Below, piece after piece: positions 41,208-49,157 of a stretch of 64,000 nucleotides of DNA. The stretch's first letter is position 1; the number at the start of each line of letters is the position of its first letter. The position numbers and the translations under genes are program-made. The stretch is from Janibacter sp. HTCC2649 (GTDB taxonomy: Bacteria; Actinomycetota; Actinomycetes; Actinomycetales; Dermatophilaceae): contig NZ_CH672413.1 of NCBI RefSeq assembly GCF_000152705.1, forward strand, positions 1,084,205 through 1,148,204, read 5' to 3'. The notes below the pieces were generated by a model. That model was not told the origin of the DNA, did not search any database, and saw nothing but the letters and a program-made list of their open reading frames with translations.

Positions 41208-42534
41208 GGGCCAGCTCCCTCACTGTGCGGTTGTCCGGCGGGCGCCAGCGCCCGACCTCGGGAAGGGCCAGGAGCACGACGAAGAACGGGATCATGAGCA
41301 CGCGCTGCCGAGCGAGGATGCCGAAGTTTCCAAAGCCGGAGAACGCCCAGATGAAGGCCGCCATGTAGACGACGCAGAAGGTCACGTAGGGTTTGGCCTT
41401 CATGAGGGTGGGCAGGTGGCGCAGCCGCGGCCACGCGCGAACGACGAGCACGATCAGCAGCAGACCCTCGAGGCCCTGCATGAGCATCTGGGCGTTGCGC
41501 GCTTCGAAGGGGAACGGTCTGAAGAGCACAGTGATCACGGCGCTCGGGATGTCGGTCGGCGACTGGATCGGGCTCGCCTCGAACGACGAGTTCCCCTCGC
41601 TCGCTTGGTTGCTCGCGACATCGACGGAGTCAGAGACCGCCTGCAGCGAGAAGTCGTCGATCCCCAGGAAGCTCGCTGACTGGGACGTCAGGACAAAGGC
41701 CGCGGCACCCAGCACGACGACGCCGGCGACCTTGCTGAGGATCCCGGTGCTGCGTGCTGCAGTGGGCCGGAACAACTGGGCGACGAAGAGAGCGGCGAAG
41801 AGCAGGAGGGCCAGGTGCGGCCGAAGCAGGGTGGTACCGGCGGCCCCCACCACGAGCAACGGGATCGCCCGGCGGCGGTGCGCGAACAGGTAGGCCGCGC
41901 CGAGGGCCGTGACCCCGACGAAGAACATCAGCCACGACTCCTTGCCGATGCTCGACGGCCAGTAGAGCAGCGAGGGCAGCAGCAGGACGAGGGCGGCATA
42001 CCGCTTGTGGTTGCCGTCAGGAAGGGCCGTTCGGAACGCCTTGAAGAGGAAGTACTGGCCCCAGAACGCAAAAGCCGCGAACACCACGAAGGCCGCCAGC
42101 GGCGATGGCCCAATCACGGTGTAGAGCGCCGTGGTGATGACCTCCATCCATTGCGTCCCCTGCTTGCCACCGAGCTCAAAAACGATCACGCCGTCACGCC
42201 ACTGCTTGTAGTACGTGGCCGCGTAAAGGTTGTAGCGCTGGGCGTCCGCGGCACCGGCATACACGACGTATGCGACGTAGTAGCGTGCGAGCGCTCCCAC
42301 GATCTTGAGCGCGAAGGCAGTGCCGAGCAAACCCGACAGCCACGAGTCCTCCTCGCCGCGCGTGACGCGACGAATGAGGACGACGTTGACGGCGATGACG
42401 ATCGGGATGACGATGGCCGCACCCCAGAAGTTGTAGGAGTCGGTTCCCACAGCCAGCCGGAACCCGGCGGCGACACCGAGGCCGGCGAGCACGGCAAGAC
42501 AGCCTGCGGTCAGCCGCATCCGTGCGGTCCTCAC
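41194..42534 (-). CDS. Polytopic membrane protein, polysaccharide polymerase-like (copy 2)
   Basis: 446 residues with about ten helices; paralogous to the gene at 18632-20008. Shared segments include YYVAYVVYAGAADAQRYN, FELGGKQGTQWMEVITTALYTVIG, LLYWPSSIGKESW, VGAAGTTLLRPHLAL and FSGFGNFGILARQRVLMIPFF. It lacks the long acidic tail of copy 1. GTG 42534 has GAGG 5 bases before it; ATG 42519 is an alternative. The BY-kinase gene copy 2 lies 7 bases upstream, the same spacing as in copy 1. Confidence 0.65.
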   Translation of the reverse strand: MRTARMRLTAGCLAVLAGLGVAAGFRLAVGTDSYNFWGAAIVIPIVIAVNVVLIRRVTRGEEDSWLSGLLGTAFALKIVGALARYYVAYVVYAGAADAQRYNLYAATYYKQWRDGVIVFELGGKQGTQWMEVITTALYTVIGPSPLAAFVVFAAFAFWGQYFLFKAFRTALPDGNHKRYAALVLLLPSLLYWPSSIGKESWLMFFVGVTALGAAYLFAHRRRAIPLLVVGAAGTTLLRPHLALLLFAALFVAQLFRPTAARSTGILSKVAGVVVLGAAAFVLTSQSASFLGIDDFSLQAVSDSVDVASNQASEGNSSFEASPIQSPTDIPSAVITVLFRPFPFEARNAQMLMQGLEGLLLIVLVVRAWPRLRHLPTLMKAKPYVTFCVVYMAAFIWAFSGFGNFGILARQRVLMIPFFVVLLALPEVGRWRPPDNRTVRELARARR

Positions 42535-42541
42535 GCGAACC

Positions 42542-44098
42542 TCAGGCGGACGAGGCGCGCCGAGTGCGACGACTCTCGCGGCTGGCGTCGTCGAGGAAGT
42601 CGTCAGGCTCGGACTCGGTCACCACAGGGGCCGCGGGACGGCGCTGGTCGGCGAGCCTACGGCCACGCTTGACCTTCTTCTTGGTCTTGCGCGCGTCGCC
42701 GTAGCCGTAGCCGTAGGTGTCACCGAGCTTGGCCTTGGCACCCACGATGATGACGCCGCTCACGGGCACCTGGAAGCGACCCACGAGTTCGGCAACCCTG
42801 TTGCCGGCGACCTCTGTCAGTCGACCGTGGCGGACCACGAGGAGCAAGGTGTCAACCATCGGGAGGATGTCGAAGACATCGCTGGCCTCGAGCAGCGGAG
42901 CTGTGTCGATGAGGACGACATCAGCCATGTCACGGGCCTCTTCGAGGAGGTGCCCCATGCGGCTCGCCAACGACGCGGGGTGGGCCAGGCTCGTGCCCGC
43001 GGTGATGATCCGGACACCAGGGACGCTCGTCGGACGGACAACGGCGCTGAGGCTGCCCTCGCCGGGGTCAGTGAGGTAGTCCGAGATTCCTGCGCCTTGC
43101 GGCACGTCGAACGCGTTGTGCGCGTCCGGAGAGCGAAGGTCCGCATCGAGCACGAGCACCTGTTGGCCGGTCTCGGCAAAGCTGGCGGCGAGGTTGGCCA
43201 CACTCGTGGTCTTACCCTCCGACGCATGGGCTGAGGTGATGAGCACCAGTCGGGCGGTGTTCGCCGGCCTGCGCGGCTCGATCGCCGACCGTCGCGGCGA
43301 GTAGTCGCCCGGCATCACCTGGCCGGCTGTGTGCGTGAGGGCCGTTCGAGCGGCACGATAGCCATCGGCATACAGGCTCAACGGGTCTTCGAGGACGCCG
43401 AGCGTGGCCCGGTTGCGCTGCGAGCGCTTGAGTCGCGGGACCTCAGCGATGATCGGCATCCGCAGAGCGGAATGGATGTCAGCCCGAGTACGCAGTCGAG
43501 AGTCAAGACGGTCCATGACGAGGGCGGCACCCAAGCCGACGAGCAGACCCAGCAGTGTCGCCATCGCGGTGCGGGGACCCCGGCCCGGTGGCACGACGAA
43601 TCCACCGTCGGTGGTGGCGCTGGGGATGGGGGTGGCTGGCTGGAGAACCGACAGGGTGGCATTCTCGGCCCCGGGTCGCCTGGCCTGCTCGATGAAGAGG
43701 ACGGTCTGGTTGGCGAAGGCGTTGGCGACTGCTGCAGCCTGCTTTCCGTCGGACGCCGTGGCCGAGACCATCAGGGCCTGCGACACGGTGTCCGGCGTCA
43801 CGGTCAGGCCACGGGCGAGAAGTGCCGGATCGCCCTCGAACTTCACGACGGCAGCGGCACGCTTGGGCACTTCGCCTGTTGTCAGGTACAGCGCGATGCG
43901 CCCCAAGTTGGAGCCTGTGGCCTCCGGGTCCTTCGACCCGACGAGAATCGTCGCGGTGGCGGTGTAGGAGCCCACCTTCTTGGTGGTGTCGGAACTGGCC
44001 GGCGTGATGAACCAGGTCGCCGCCCCAGCCACGAGGGCGCAGATCAAGATGACCGGCCAACGGTGGCGGAACACCTTGATGTAGTCCTGCAGTGTCAC
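42542..44098 (-). CDS. Wzz-type chain-length protein fused to BY-kinase (copy 2)
   Basis: 518 residues, paralogous to 20016-21566. Order: helix 1 (WPVILICALVAGAATWF), Wzz domain, helix 2 (TAMATLLGLLVGLGAALVM), then Walker A SAHASEGKTT, A' VLVLDADLRSP, and B VVLIDTAPLLEASDVFD. The tyrosine cluster is shorter (GDTYGYGYGD) and followed by a Lys/Arg-rich segment (KTKKKVKRGRR), so its phosphorylation pattern may differ from copy 1. GTG 44098 with AGGGAG upstream. A 204-base gap to the divergent glycosyltransferase holds its promoter. Confidence 0.9.
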   Translation of the reverse strand: MTLQDYIKVFRHRWPVILICALVAGAATWFITPASSDTTKKVGSYTATATILVGSKDPEATGSNLGRIALYLTTGEVPKRAAAVVKFEGDPALLARGLTVTPDTVSQALMVSATASDGKQAAAVANAFANQTVLFIEQARRPGAENATLSVLQPATPIPSATTDGGFVVPPGRGPRTAMATLLGLLVGLGAALVMDRLDSRLRTRADIHSALRMPIIAEVPRLKRSQRNRATLGVLEDPLSLYADGYRAARTALTHTAGQVMPGDYSPRRSAIEPRRPANTARLVLITSAHASEGKTTSVANLAASFAETGQQVLVLDADLRSPDAHNAFDVPQGAGISDYLTDPGEGSLSAVVRPTSVPGVRIITAGTSLAHPASLASRMGHLLEEARDMADVVLIDTAPLLEASDVFDILPMVDTLLLVVRHGRLTEVAGNRVAELVGRFQVPVSGVIIVGAKAKLGDTYGYGYGDARKTKKKVKRGRRLADQRRPAAPVVTESEPDDFLDDASRESRRTRRASSA

Positions 44099-44302
44099 GC
44101 GGTCACTCCCTGCCTGATGCCATGTGCGTCCCCCCGCGTCAGCATGAACAAGGCCTTCCGATCGGTGGGGCAGTCAGATGCCAACAGTATGCGCCCGGGG
44201 TGATCGCCACCGGTGGTTTGCCCGATCTCGACCCCGCTGACAGGTTCATTTGTCAAGATGGCCTCTGTACTTGACCAGGACGGGGAAGGCGTGGGGTGAC
44301 GA

Positions 44303-45508
44303 ATGCGCATTGCCCACCTCACGACGATCGACATGAGTCTGGCGCTGCTCCTCTCGACCGAACTCGAGACCGACGTCGTCGAAGGACACGAGGTCTTCGG
44401 CATCAGCGCTCCGGGCCGCTACGTCGAGCGTGTCGAGGCGCTGGGGGTGACCCACGTACCCCTACATGCCCTGACCCGCTCATGGGATCTCCGAAAAGAC
44501 GCGCAGGCCTTTCGCGATCTGGTCCGAACCCTCCGGTCGCTCGACCTCGATGTCCTTCACACGCACAACCCCAAGACGGGAGTGATGGGGCGCATCGCTG
44601 GCCGACTGGCCGGCATACCCGTCGTGGTGAACACGTGCCACGGCCTGTGGGCTCGCCCTGAGGACAGACTGCGCAAAAGGCTTTTCGTCTACGGGGCCGA
44701 GGCCGTGGCGATTCGCTTCTCGGACTACGAGTTCTTTCAGAACGCCGCGGACCGCCACACGATGCGCCGCTTCCTCAAACAGGGGCGCCATGAAGTTGTG
44801 GGCAACGGCGTGGATCTGGTCCGTTTTCAACCCGACCCGGCGGGCCGTCGCCGGGTGCGAGCCGAGCTCGGCCTCTCGGACAGTGACCTCCTCGTCGGCA
44901 CGATCGGGCGCAGGGTGCGCGAGAAGGGCCTCGCCGAATTCGCCGAGGTCGCCGAGAGACTCGGCGAGCGGGCGACGTTTGTCTGGGTGGGCCCTGAGGA
45001 CGAAACAGACGCGCGCGCTGTCGTCCCGCACGAGCACGCAGTGCGCTTCCTGGGGGAACGCTCCGACATGGCCGCGATCTACTCCGCCCTGGATGTGTTC
45101 GTTCTCGCCTCCCACCGCGAAGGTTTCTCGCGCGCGTCGATGGAGGCTGCCGCGTGTGACGTCGCCATGGTGCTCACCGACATCCGCGGCTGCCGCGAGA
45201 TCGGCACCCACGATGAGCACCTCCTCCTGACGCCTGTCGCAGACACACCAGCCTTGGGGTATGCCGTGGAGCGGCTTCTCGACGACGCTCCCCTGCGTCG
45301 TCGACTGGGCACCGCGGCGCGCGAGCGCGCCAGGGCTGCGTTCGACCAGCGTGTGGTCGCGCGACGGTCGTTGGAGACCTACGCCCACGTCCGGTCACGC
45401 GGCCGTGGGTGGCTGCGCGCACGGCCCCACGGCGACGACAGCACACAGCGGCCTATTCTCGGTGTGGCCCAGGGACCCTCACCCGGGGCACCCGACCGAC
45501 CTCGATGA
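44303..45508 (+). CDS. Glycosyltransferase family 4
   Basis: 401 residues. HLTTIDMSLALLLSTELE, VDVVEGHEVFGISAPGRYVERVEALGVTHVPL and DVLHTHNPKTGVMGRIAGRLAG are typical of the N-terminal GT-B domain of capsule transferases. VGTIGRRVREKGLAEFAEVA and VFVLASHREGFSRASMEAAACDVAMVLTDIRGCRE are the C-terminal donor domain (E-x7-E variant). The last 45 residues, after the Rossmann fold, are Arg/Pro-rich without known domain. The start is ATG 44303 with GGGGTGA upstream. The ABC exporter follows after 13 bases. Confidence 0.9.
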   Translation: MRIAHLTTIDMSLALLLSTELETDVVEGHEVFGISAPGRYVERVEALGVTHVPLHALTRSWDLRKDAQAFRDLVRTLRSLDLDVLHTHNPKTGVMGRIAGRLAGIPVVVNTCHGLWARPEDRLRKRLFVYGAEAVAIRFSDYEFFQNAADRHTMRRFLKQGRHEVVGNGVDLVRFQPDPAGRRRVRAELGLSDSDLLVGTIGRRVREKGLAEFAEVAERLGERATFVWVGPEDETDARAVVPHEHAVRFLGERSDMAAIYSALDVFVLASHREGFSRASMEAAACDVAMVLTDIRGCREIGTHDEHLLLTPVADTPALGYAVERLLDDAPLRRRLGTAARERARAAFDQRVVARRSLETYAHVRSRGRGWLRARPHGDDSTQRPILGVAQGPSPGAPDRPR

Positions 45509-45521
45509 AGGACACGAACTG

Positions 45522-47291
45522 ATGGCCCCCAAGGCGTCCAGCCCTCCGCCCGCGGGAGGGTGGTCGGCACTGTGGCAGCTGGGAAGAGGACACCGTCGCC
45601 GCATCACCCTGCTGTCGGCCGCGTCGTTCGGGGCAGCCATGGTCGAAGCGGGCTTCCTCGTCCTGGTCACGGGACTGCTCCTGGCACTCACCAGTGGGCG
45701 CGACGCCATTGGTCCCGTGGGTGGACGTGAGTTGTCCATCAACCTCGCACTGATCGCTGCGGGGGTCGGTCTCGTGCTGCGGTTCGTCCTGAACATGGTG
45801 GCCCTGCGCCAGTCCGCCGCTCTCAGTGCCCTCGTCCGGACGGGACTGCGACGTCGCCTCTCACACGCCTACCTCGGGGCCGCGTGGTCGGTGCACAACT
45901 CCGAACCCTCGGGTCGGCTGCAAGAGCTCCTGACTTCGTTCATCGGCAGGGTCCTCGTGGCGGTCGCGGGAGCCATCCAGGGGCTGACCGCCGCCCTCGG
46001 AGTCGTGGCCTTCCTGGGAGCCGGGCTGGCCATTCAACCCCTCGCGACCCTCGCCGTGCTGGCCTTCCTTGCCGTCCTCGCGGCGCTGCTCGGCCCGCTG
46101 CGAGGTGCCATTCATCGGGCGGCACTGCGGTCCGGTGCCGCAGACCTCGACTTCGCGACCTCCGTGTCCGAGCTGGGTGGCCTCGGCCGGGAGATGCAGG
46201 TGTTCGGTGCACGACGCGCATTTCTTGAGCGTGTTGACCGTCTGACCGACGTGGCCAGTGAGCGCCAGCGCAAGGTTCAGGTGCTCTATGGCTCCCTCTC
46301 CCCCACCTACACCCTCTTTGCCTACGGCGCGATCCTCGTGGCCATCACCGGCCTCAGCTTCGTGGATGCGCGCGACCTCACGACCGTCGGCGCGGTCACC
46401 CTGCTGATGCTGCGATCGCTGACCTACGGTCAACAGTTGGTGTCGGTTCACGGCTCGGTGGTGTCCTCGCTTCCCGCCCTGTCCGAGGTCGAGGAAACCG
46501 CCCGCCGCTACGAGGCACTTCCGGCGGCAAGGGGCACCGCACGACCTGATGCTGCCCTCCCCCTCGTCATGGACTCTGCGTCCTTCTCCTACGGCAATGA
46601 CCGCCCGACTCTCGAGGACGTCGATCTCACCCTGGATCGGGGCGAGGTTCTCGGCATCATCGGTCCGTCCGGTGCAGGTAAGTCAACGATGGCCCAGCTC
46701 CTGCTCGGCCTGCGCGAGCCGGAGTCCGGAACGCTCACCGTGGGCGGCGTCCCGCTTGCGGACGTGGACCGCGACTGGTGGACGCGTCACGTGTCGTTCG
46801 TTCCTCAGGACCCCGTGCTCGTCACCGGCACGGTGGCCGAGAACATCCGGTTCTTCCGCGAAGGGATAGACGACTCGGGCCTGGAGCGGGCGGCAACGCA
46901 GGCCAACGTCCTTGCCGACATCAGCGCACTCGCGTCAGGTTTCGACACCCATCTGGGTGAACGCGGCAGTGGCCTCTCGGGGGGCCAGCGACAGCGTCTC
47001 TCGATCGCTCGCGCCCTGGCGGGCTCCCCCTCGCTCCTGATCCTTGACGAGCCGACGTCAGCACTCGACGGGCACAGCGAGCAACTGATCCGCGACACCA
47101 TCGTTGCCCTTCGTGGACAGGTGACGGTGGTCATCATCGCCCACCGCATGTCCACCATCGACATGTGCGACCGCATCATGGTGGTGGAGGGTGGCCGCGT
47201 CACTGGTCTGGACACCCCCGATGTGCTCAGGTCGACGAGTTCCTTCTATCGACGCGCATTGGCGACGGCTGGACTCGGCGGAGGGGCCTAG
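45522..47291 (+). CDS. ABC exporter (MsbA/PglK-like half-transporter)
   Basis: 589 residues. An N-terminal six-helix membrane domain (about 30-310) is fused to an ATPase. Walker A GPSGAGKST is near residue 385, the signature LSGGQRQRLSIARALAG near 485 and Walker B LLILDEPTSALDG near 507; the H-loop IIAHRMS completes it. Half-transporters of this type flip lipid-linked oligosaccharides (PglK) or lipids, and no Wzx flippase is seen in the window, so flipping of the polysaccharide unit is a reasonable inference. The stop overlaps the convergent methyltransferase stop. Confidence 0.88.
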   Translation: MAPKASSPPPAGGWSALWQLGRGHRRRITLLSAASFGAAMVEAGFLVLVTGLLLALTSGRDAIGPVGGRELSINLALIAAGVGLVLRFVLNMVALRQSAALSALVRTGLRRRLSHAYLGAAWSVHNSEPSGRLQELLTSFIGRVLVAVAGAIQGLTAALGVVAFLGAGLAIQPLATLAVLAFLAVLAALLGPLRGAIHRAALRSGAADLDFATSVSELGGLGREMQVFGARRAFLERVDRLTDVASERQRKVQVLYGSLSPTYTLFAYGAILVAITGLSFVDARDLTTVGAVTLLMLRSLTYGQQLVSVHGSVVSSLPALSEVEETARRYEALPAARGTARPDAALPLVMDSASFSYGNDRPTLEDVDLTLDRGEVLGIIGPSGAGKSTMAQLLLGLREPESGTLTVGGVPLADVDRDWWTRHVSFVPQDPVLVTGTVAENIRFFREGIDDSGLERAATQANVLADISALASGFDTHLGERGSGLSGGQRQRLSIARALAGSPSLLILDEPTSALDGHSEQLIRDTIVALRGQVTVVIIAHRMSTIDMCDRIMVVEGGRVTGLDTPDVLRSTSSFYRRALATAGLGGGA

Positions 47292-48181
47292 GCAGACGGA
47301 GTCGAGCCCGATCGGCGACGCACGACATAGACAAACGTCTCGCCGACGAAGATCGCTCCGCGCGGACCCCGGGTCGAGGGCAGGGAGGGCTCTGCGTGGA
47401 TCCGCACGGGTTTTTCTGGACCGCGAGTGGCGAAGCCGAGCCGCAACCACGCGGTGCCCCGAAGGTGGCGTCGCACCTGACGGGCCATCTCGAGCGGTCG
47501 TCGTGATCGCGTCTCTGGTCGGGTCGTCGTGGCCTCGCTGAGAATGAGGCCGTGGCGTTCGGCGAGCTCGGCGATGCCGCTGGGAAACGCGAACATGATG
47601 TGGTCGGCGTTCTCCCAGCAATCCCCGCGCTGGCCCGCAGCCACGCGGTGGGGCGCCCAGGGGTTGGGCGTGGTGATGATCAGTTCTCCGTCGGGCCCGA
47701 GCAGGTCGCGAGCGGCGGTGAACAACATGTCGAGGGACGGGACGTGTTCGATGAGTTCCCCAGCGACGATGACGTCGAAGGGTTCGGCGTCGGCCAAGGG
47801 CCCCGGACCCTGCGTGAGGTCGTGGGTCACCACGTCATAGCCGGCCTCGACCATGCGCGCGACACCCTCGGGCAACACGTCCACCCCTAGGCAGGACGAC
47901 GCCGCAGCGGCCACCCTGCCGTGCAGCCATTGGGGTGACTTCATTCGCTCGACGTCATGGGCCACACACCCGATGTCGAGGACCCGCCGGCCCGTGCACC
48001 GGTCCACGATGAACTCCGCGCGATCAGCGATCGGCTCGCGCCATGCTGCCCGCAGGGTCCTGGCGCGACCTGCCAGGGCTCGAACGTCGTTGGGATCGTC
48101 CGCCACGTCGGACCAGCGCCCGGGGATGGGCCAATCTTCGGCCAAGGCCTGCGAGATCCTCTGTGACGCAACGTTCTTCAT
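47288..48181 (-). CDS. SAM-dependent methyltransferase
   Basis: 297 residues, class I fold. VDRCTGRRVLDIGCVAHDVE has the SAM-binding strand with D-I-G-C (the usual GxGxG is modified to GCVAH), and CLGVDVLPEGVARMVEAG follows. FDVIVAGELIEHVPSLDMLFTAARDLLGPDGELIITTPNP is the Methyltransf_11/23-type motif. The C-terminal part is Arg-rich. It probably methylates a sugar or a lipid of the glycan. ATG 48181 has GGAGG directly upstream. It converges with the ABC exporter, the stops overlapping by 3 bases, and is divergent from a GT2 gene. Confidence 0.8.
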   Translation of the reverse strand: MKNVASQRISQALAEDWPIPGRWSDVADDPNDVRALAGRARTLRAAWREPIADRAEFIVDRCTGRRVLDIGCVAHDVERMKSPQWLHGRVAAAASSCLGVDVLPEGVARMVEAGYDVVTHDLTQGPGPLADAEPFDVIVAGELIEHVPSLDMLFTAARDLLGPDGELIITTPNPWAPHRVAAGQRGDCWENADHIMFAFPSGIAELAERHGLILSEATTTRPETRSRRPLEMARQVRRHLRGTAWLRLGFATRGPEKPVRIHAEPSLPSTRGPRGAIFVGETFVYVVRRRSGSTPSA

Positions 48182-48224
48182 GATCCTCCAGACGCCCACA
48201 CCTGCCTGACATACCATCAAATAC

Positions 48225-49157
48225 GTGTCACAGACTACGGGGGACGGAGCCATCTGGGCGGTGGTCGTGACGTTTGCCAGACCAGCAACCCTCGACTCCA
48301 TGCTCTCAGCGCTCGGGCGCCAGACACGTCGGCCCGACCACATCCTCGTCGTCGACAACGGGTCAGACGTCGAGGTGTCACGGGTGGCCGCGATGCACGG
48401 TGCGGAGTACGCCGACAGCGGTGACAACATCGGGCCGGCTGGAGGCAACGCTCTGGGAATGTCGTTGTTGCTCCCGCGTGCAGCCGATGGAGACTGGCTC
48501 CTCTTCATCGACGACGACGACGAACCCGCTGACGACTCGCTCCTCCAACGTCTCGAGACCTTCGGGAAGGACGCTGCCGCCTCGGACCCGCGACTGGCGG
48601 GTGTGGGAATCGGCGGAAGTCTCTACCGTCGCCAGTGGGGTGTCTTCCACCGCCTCGAGGACCACGAACTCACCGGGGCAGTTGAGCTTGACGTCCTCTT
48701 CGGCGGATCACTGCCCATGTATCGGGTCGACGTGATCCGCGAGGTCGGCGCATTCGACGAGCAACTCTTCTGGGGCTTTGAAGAGGCAGAGTTCGGCTTG
48801 CGTCTGCGCAGCCTGGGTTATCGGTTGTGCGCACCCGGACCACTCTTCCTGGAGGCTCGGCGTCTGGCTGGCACCCAGGGCGACTCGGGTGGGCCACGTC
48901 GAACCCCTCTCGACAAGGCTGCCTGGCGGCGCTACTACTCGGTGCGCAACTCCACCGTCCTGGCGCGACGTTATGGCGGACCCGCAGCCTCCACGATTGC
49001 CGGAGTCGGTGGCGCTGCCAAGGGAATGCTCGCCCTGGCGCGTGGACGTCGGCCGATCGCCGAGATCGTCCTTCCGGCGAAGGGTGCCGCCGATGCCTAC
49101 CGAGGGCGTCTGGGTCGGCGGATTGACCCGGGCCTGAACTCGAAGGTGTCGGCGTGA
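48225..49157 (+). CDS. Glycosyltransferase family 2 (GlfT/rhamnosyltransferase-like)
   Basis: 310 residues. WAVVVTFARPATLDSMLSALG, HILVVDNGSD, GDNIGPAGGNALGMSLL and WLLFIDDDDEPAD (D-D-D metal site near residue 90), then FWGFEEAEFGLRLRSLGYRL, follow the pattern of GT2 enzymes such as rhamnosyl- and galactofuranosyltransferases. The window also has dTDP-rhamnose genes. GTG 48225 has TACCAT at 48212-48217, 7 bases upstream (leaderless). The next gene overlaps it by 4 bases. Confidence 0.88.
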   Translation: MSQTTGDGAIWAVVVTFARPATLDSMLSALGRQTRRPDHILVVDNGSDVEVSRVAAMHGAEYADSGDNIGPAGGNALGMSLLLPRAADGDWLLFIDDDDEPADDSLLQRLETFGKDAAASDPRLAGVGIGGSLYRRQWGVFHRLEDHELTGAVELDVLFGGSLPMYRVDVIREVGAFDEQLFWGFEEAEFGLRLRSLGYRLCAPGPLFLEARRLAGTQGDSGGPRRTPLDKAAWRRYYSVRNSTVLARRYGGPAASTIAGVGGAAKGMLALARGRRPIAEIVLPAKGAADAYRGRLGRRIDPGLNSKVSA

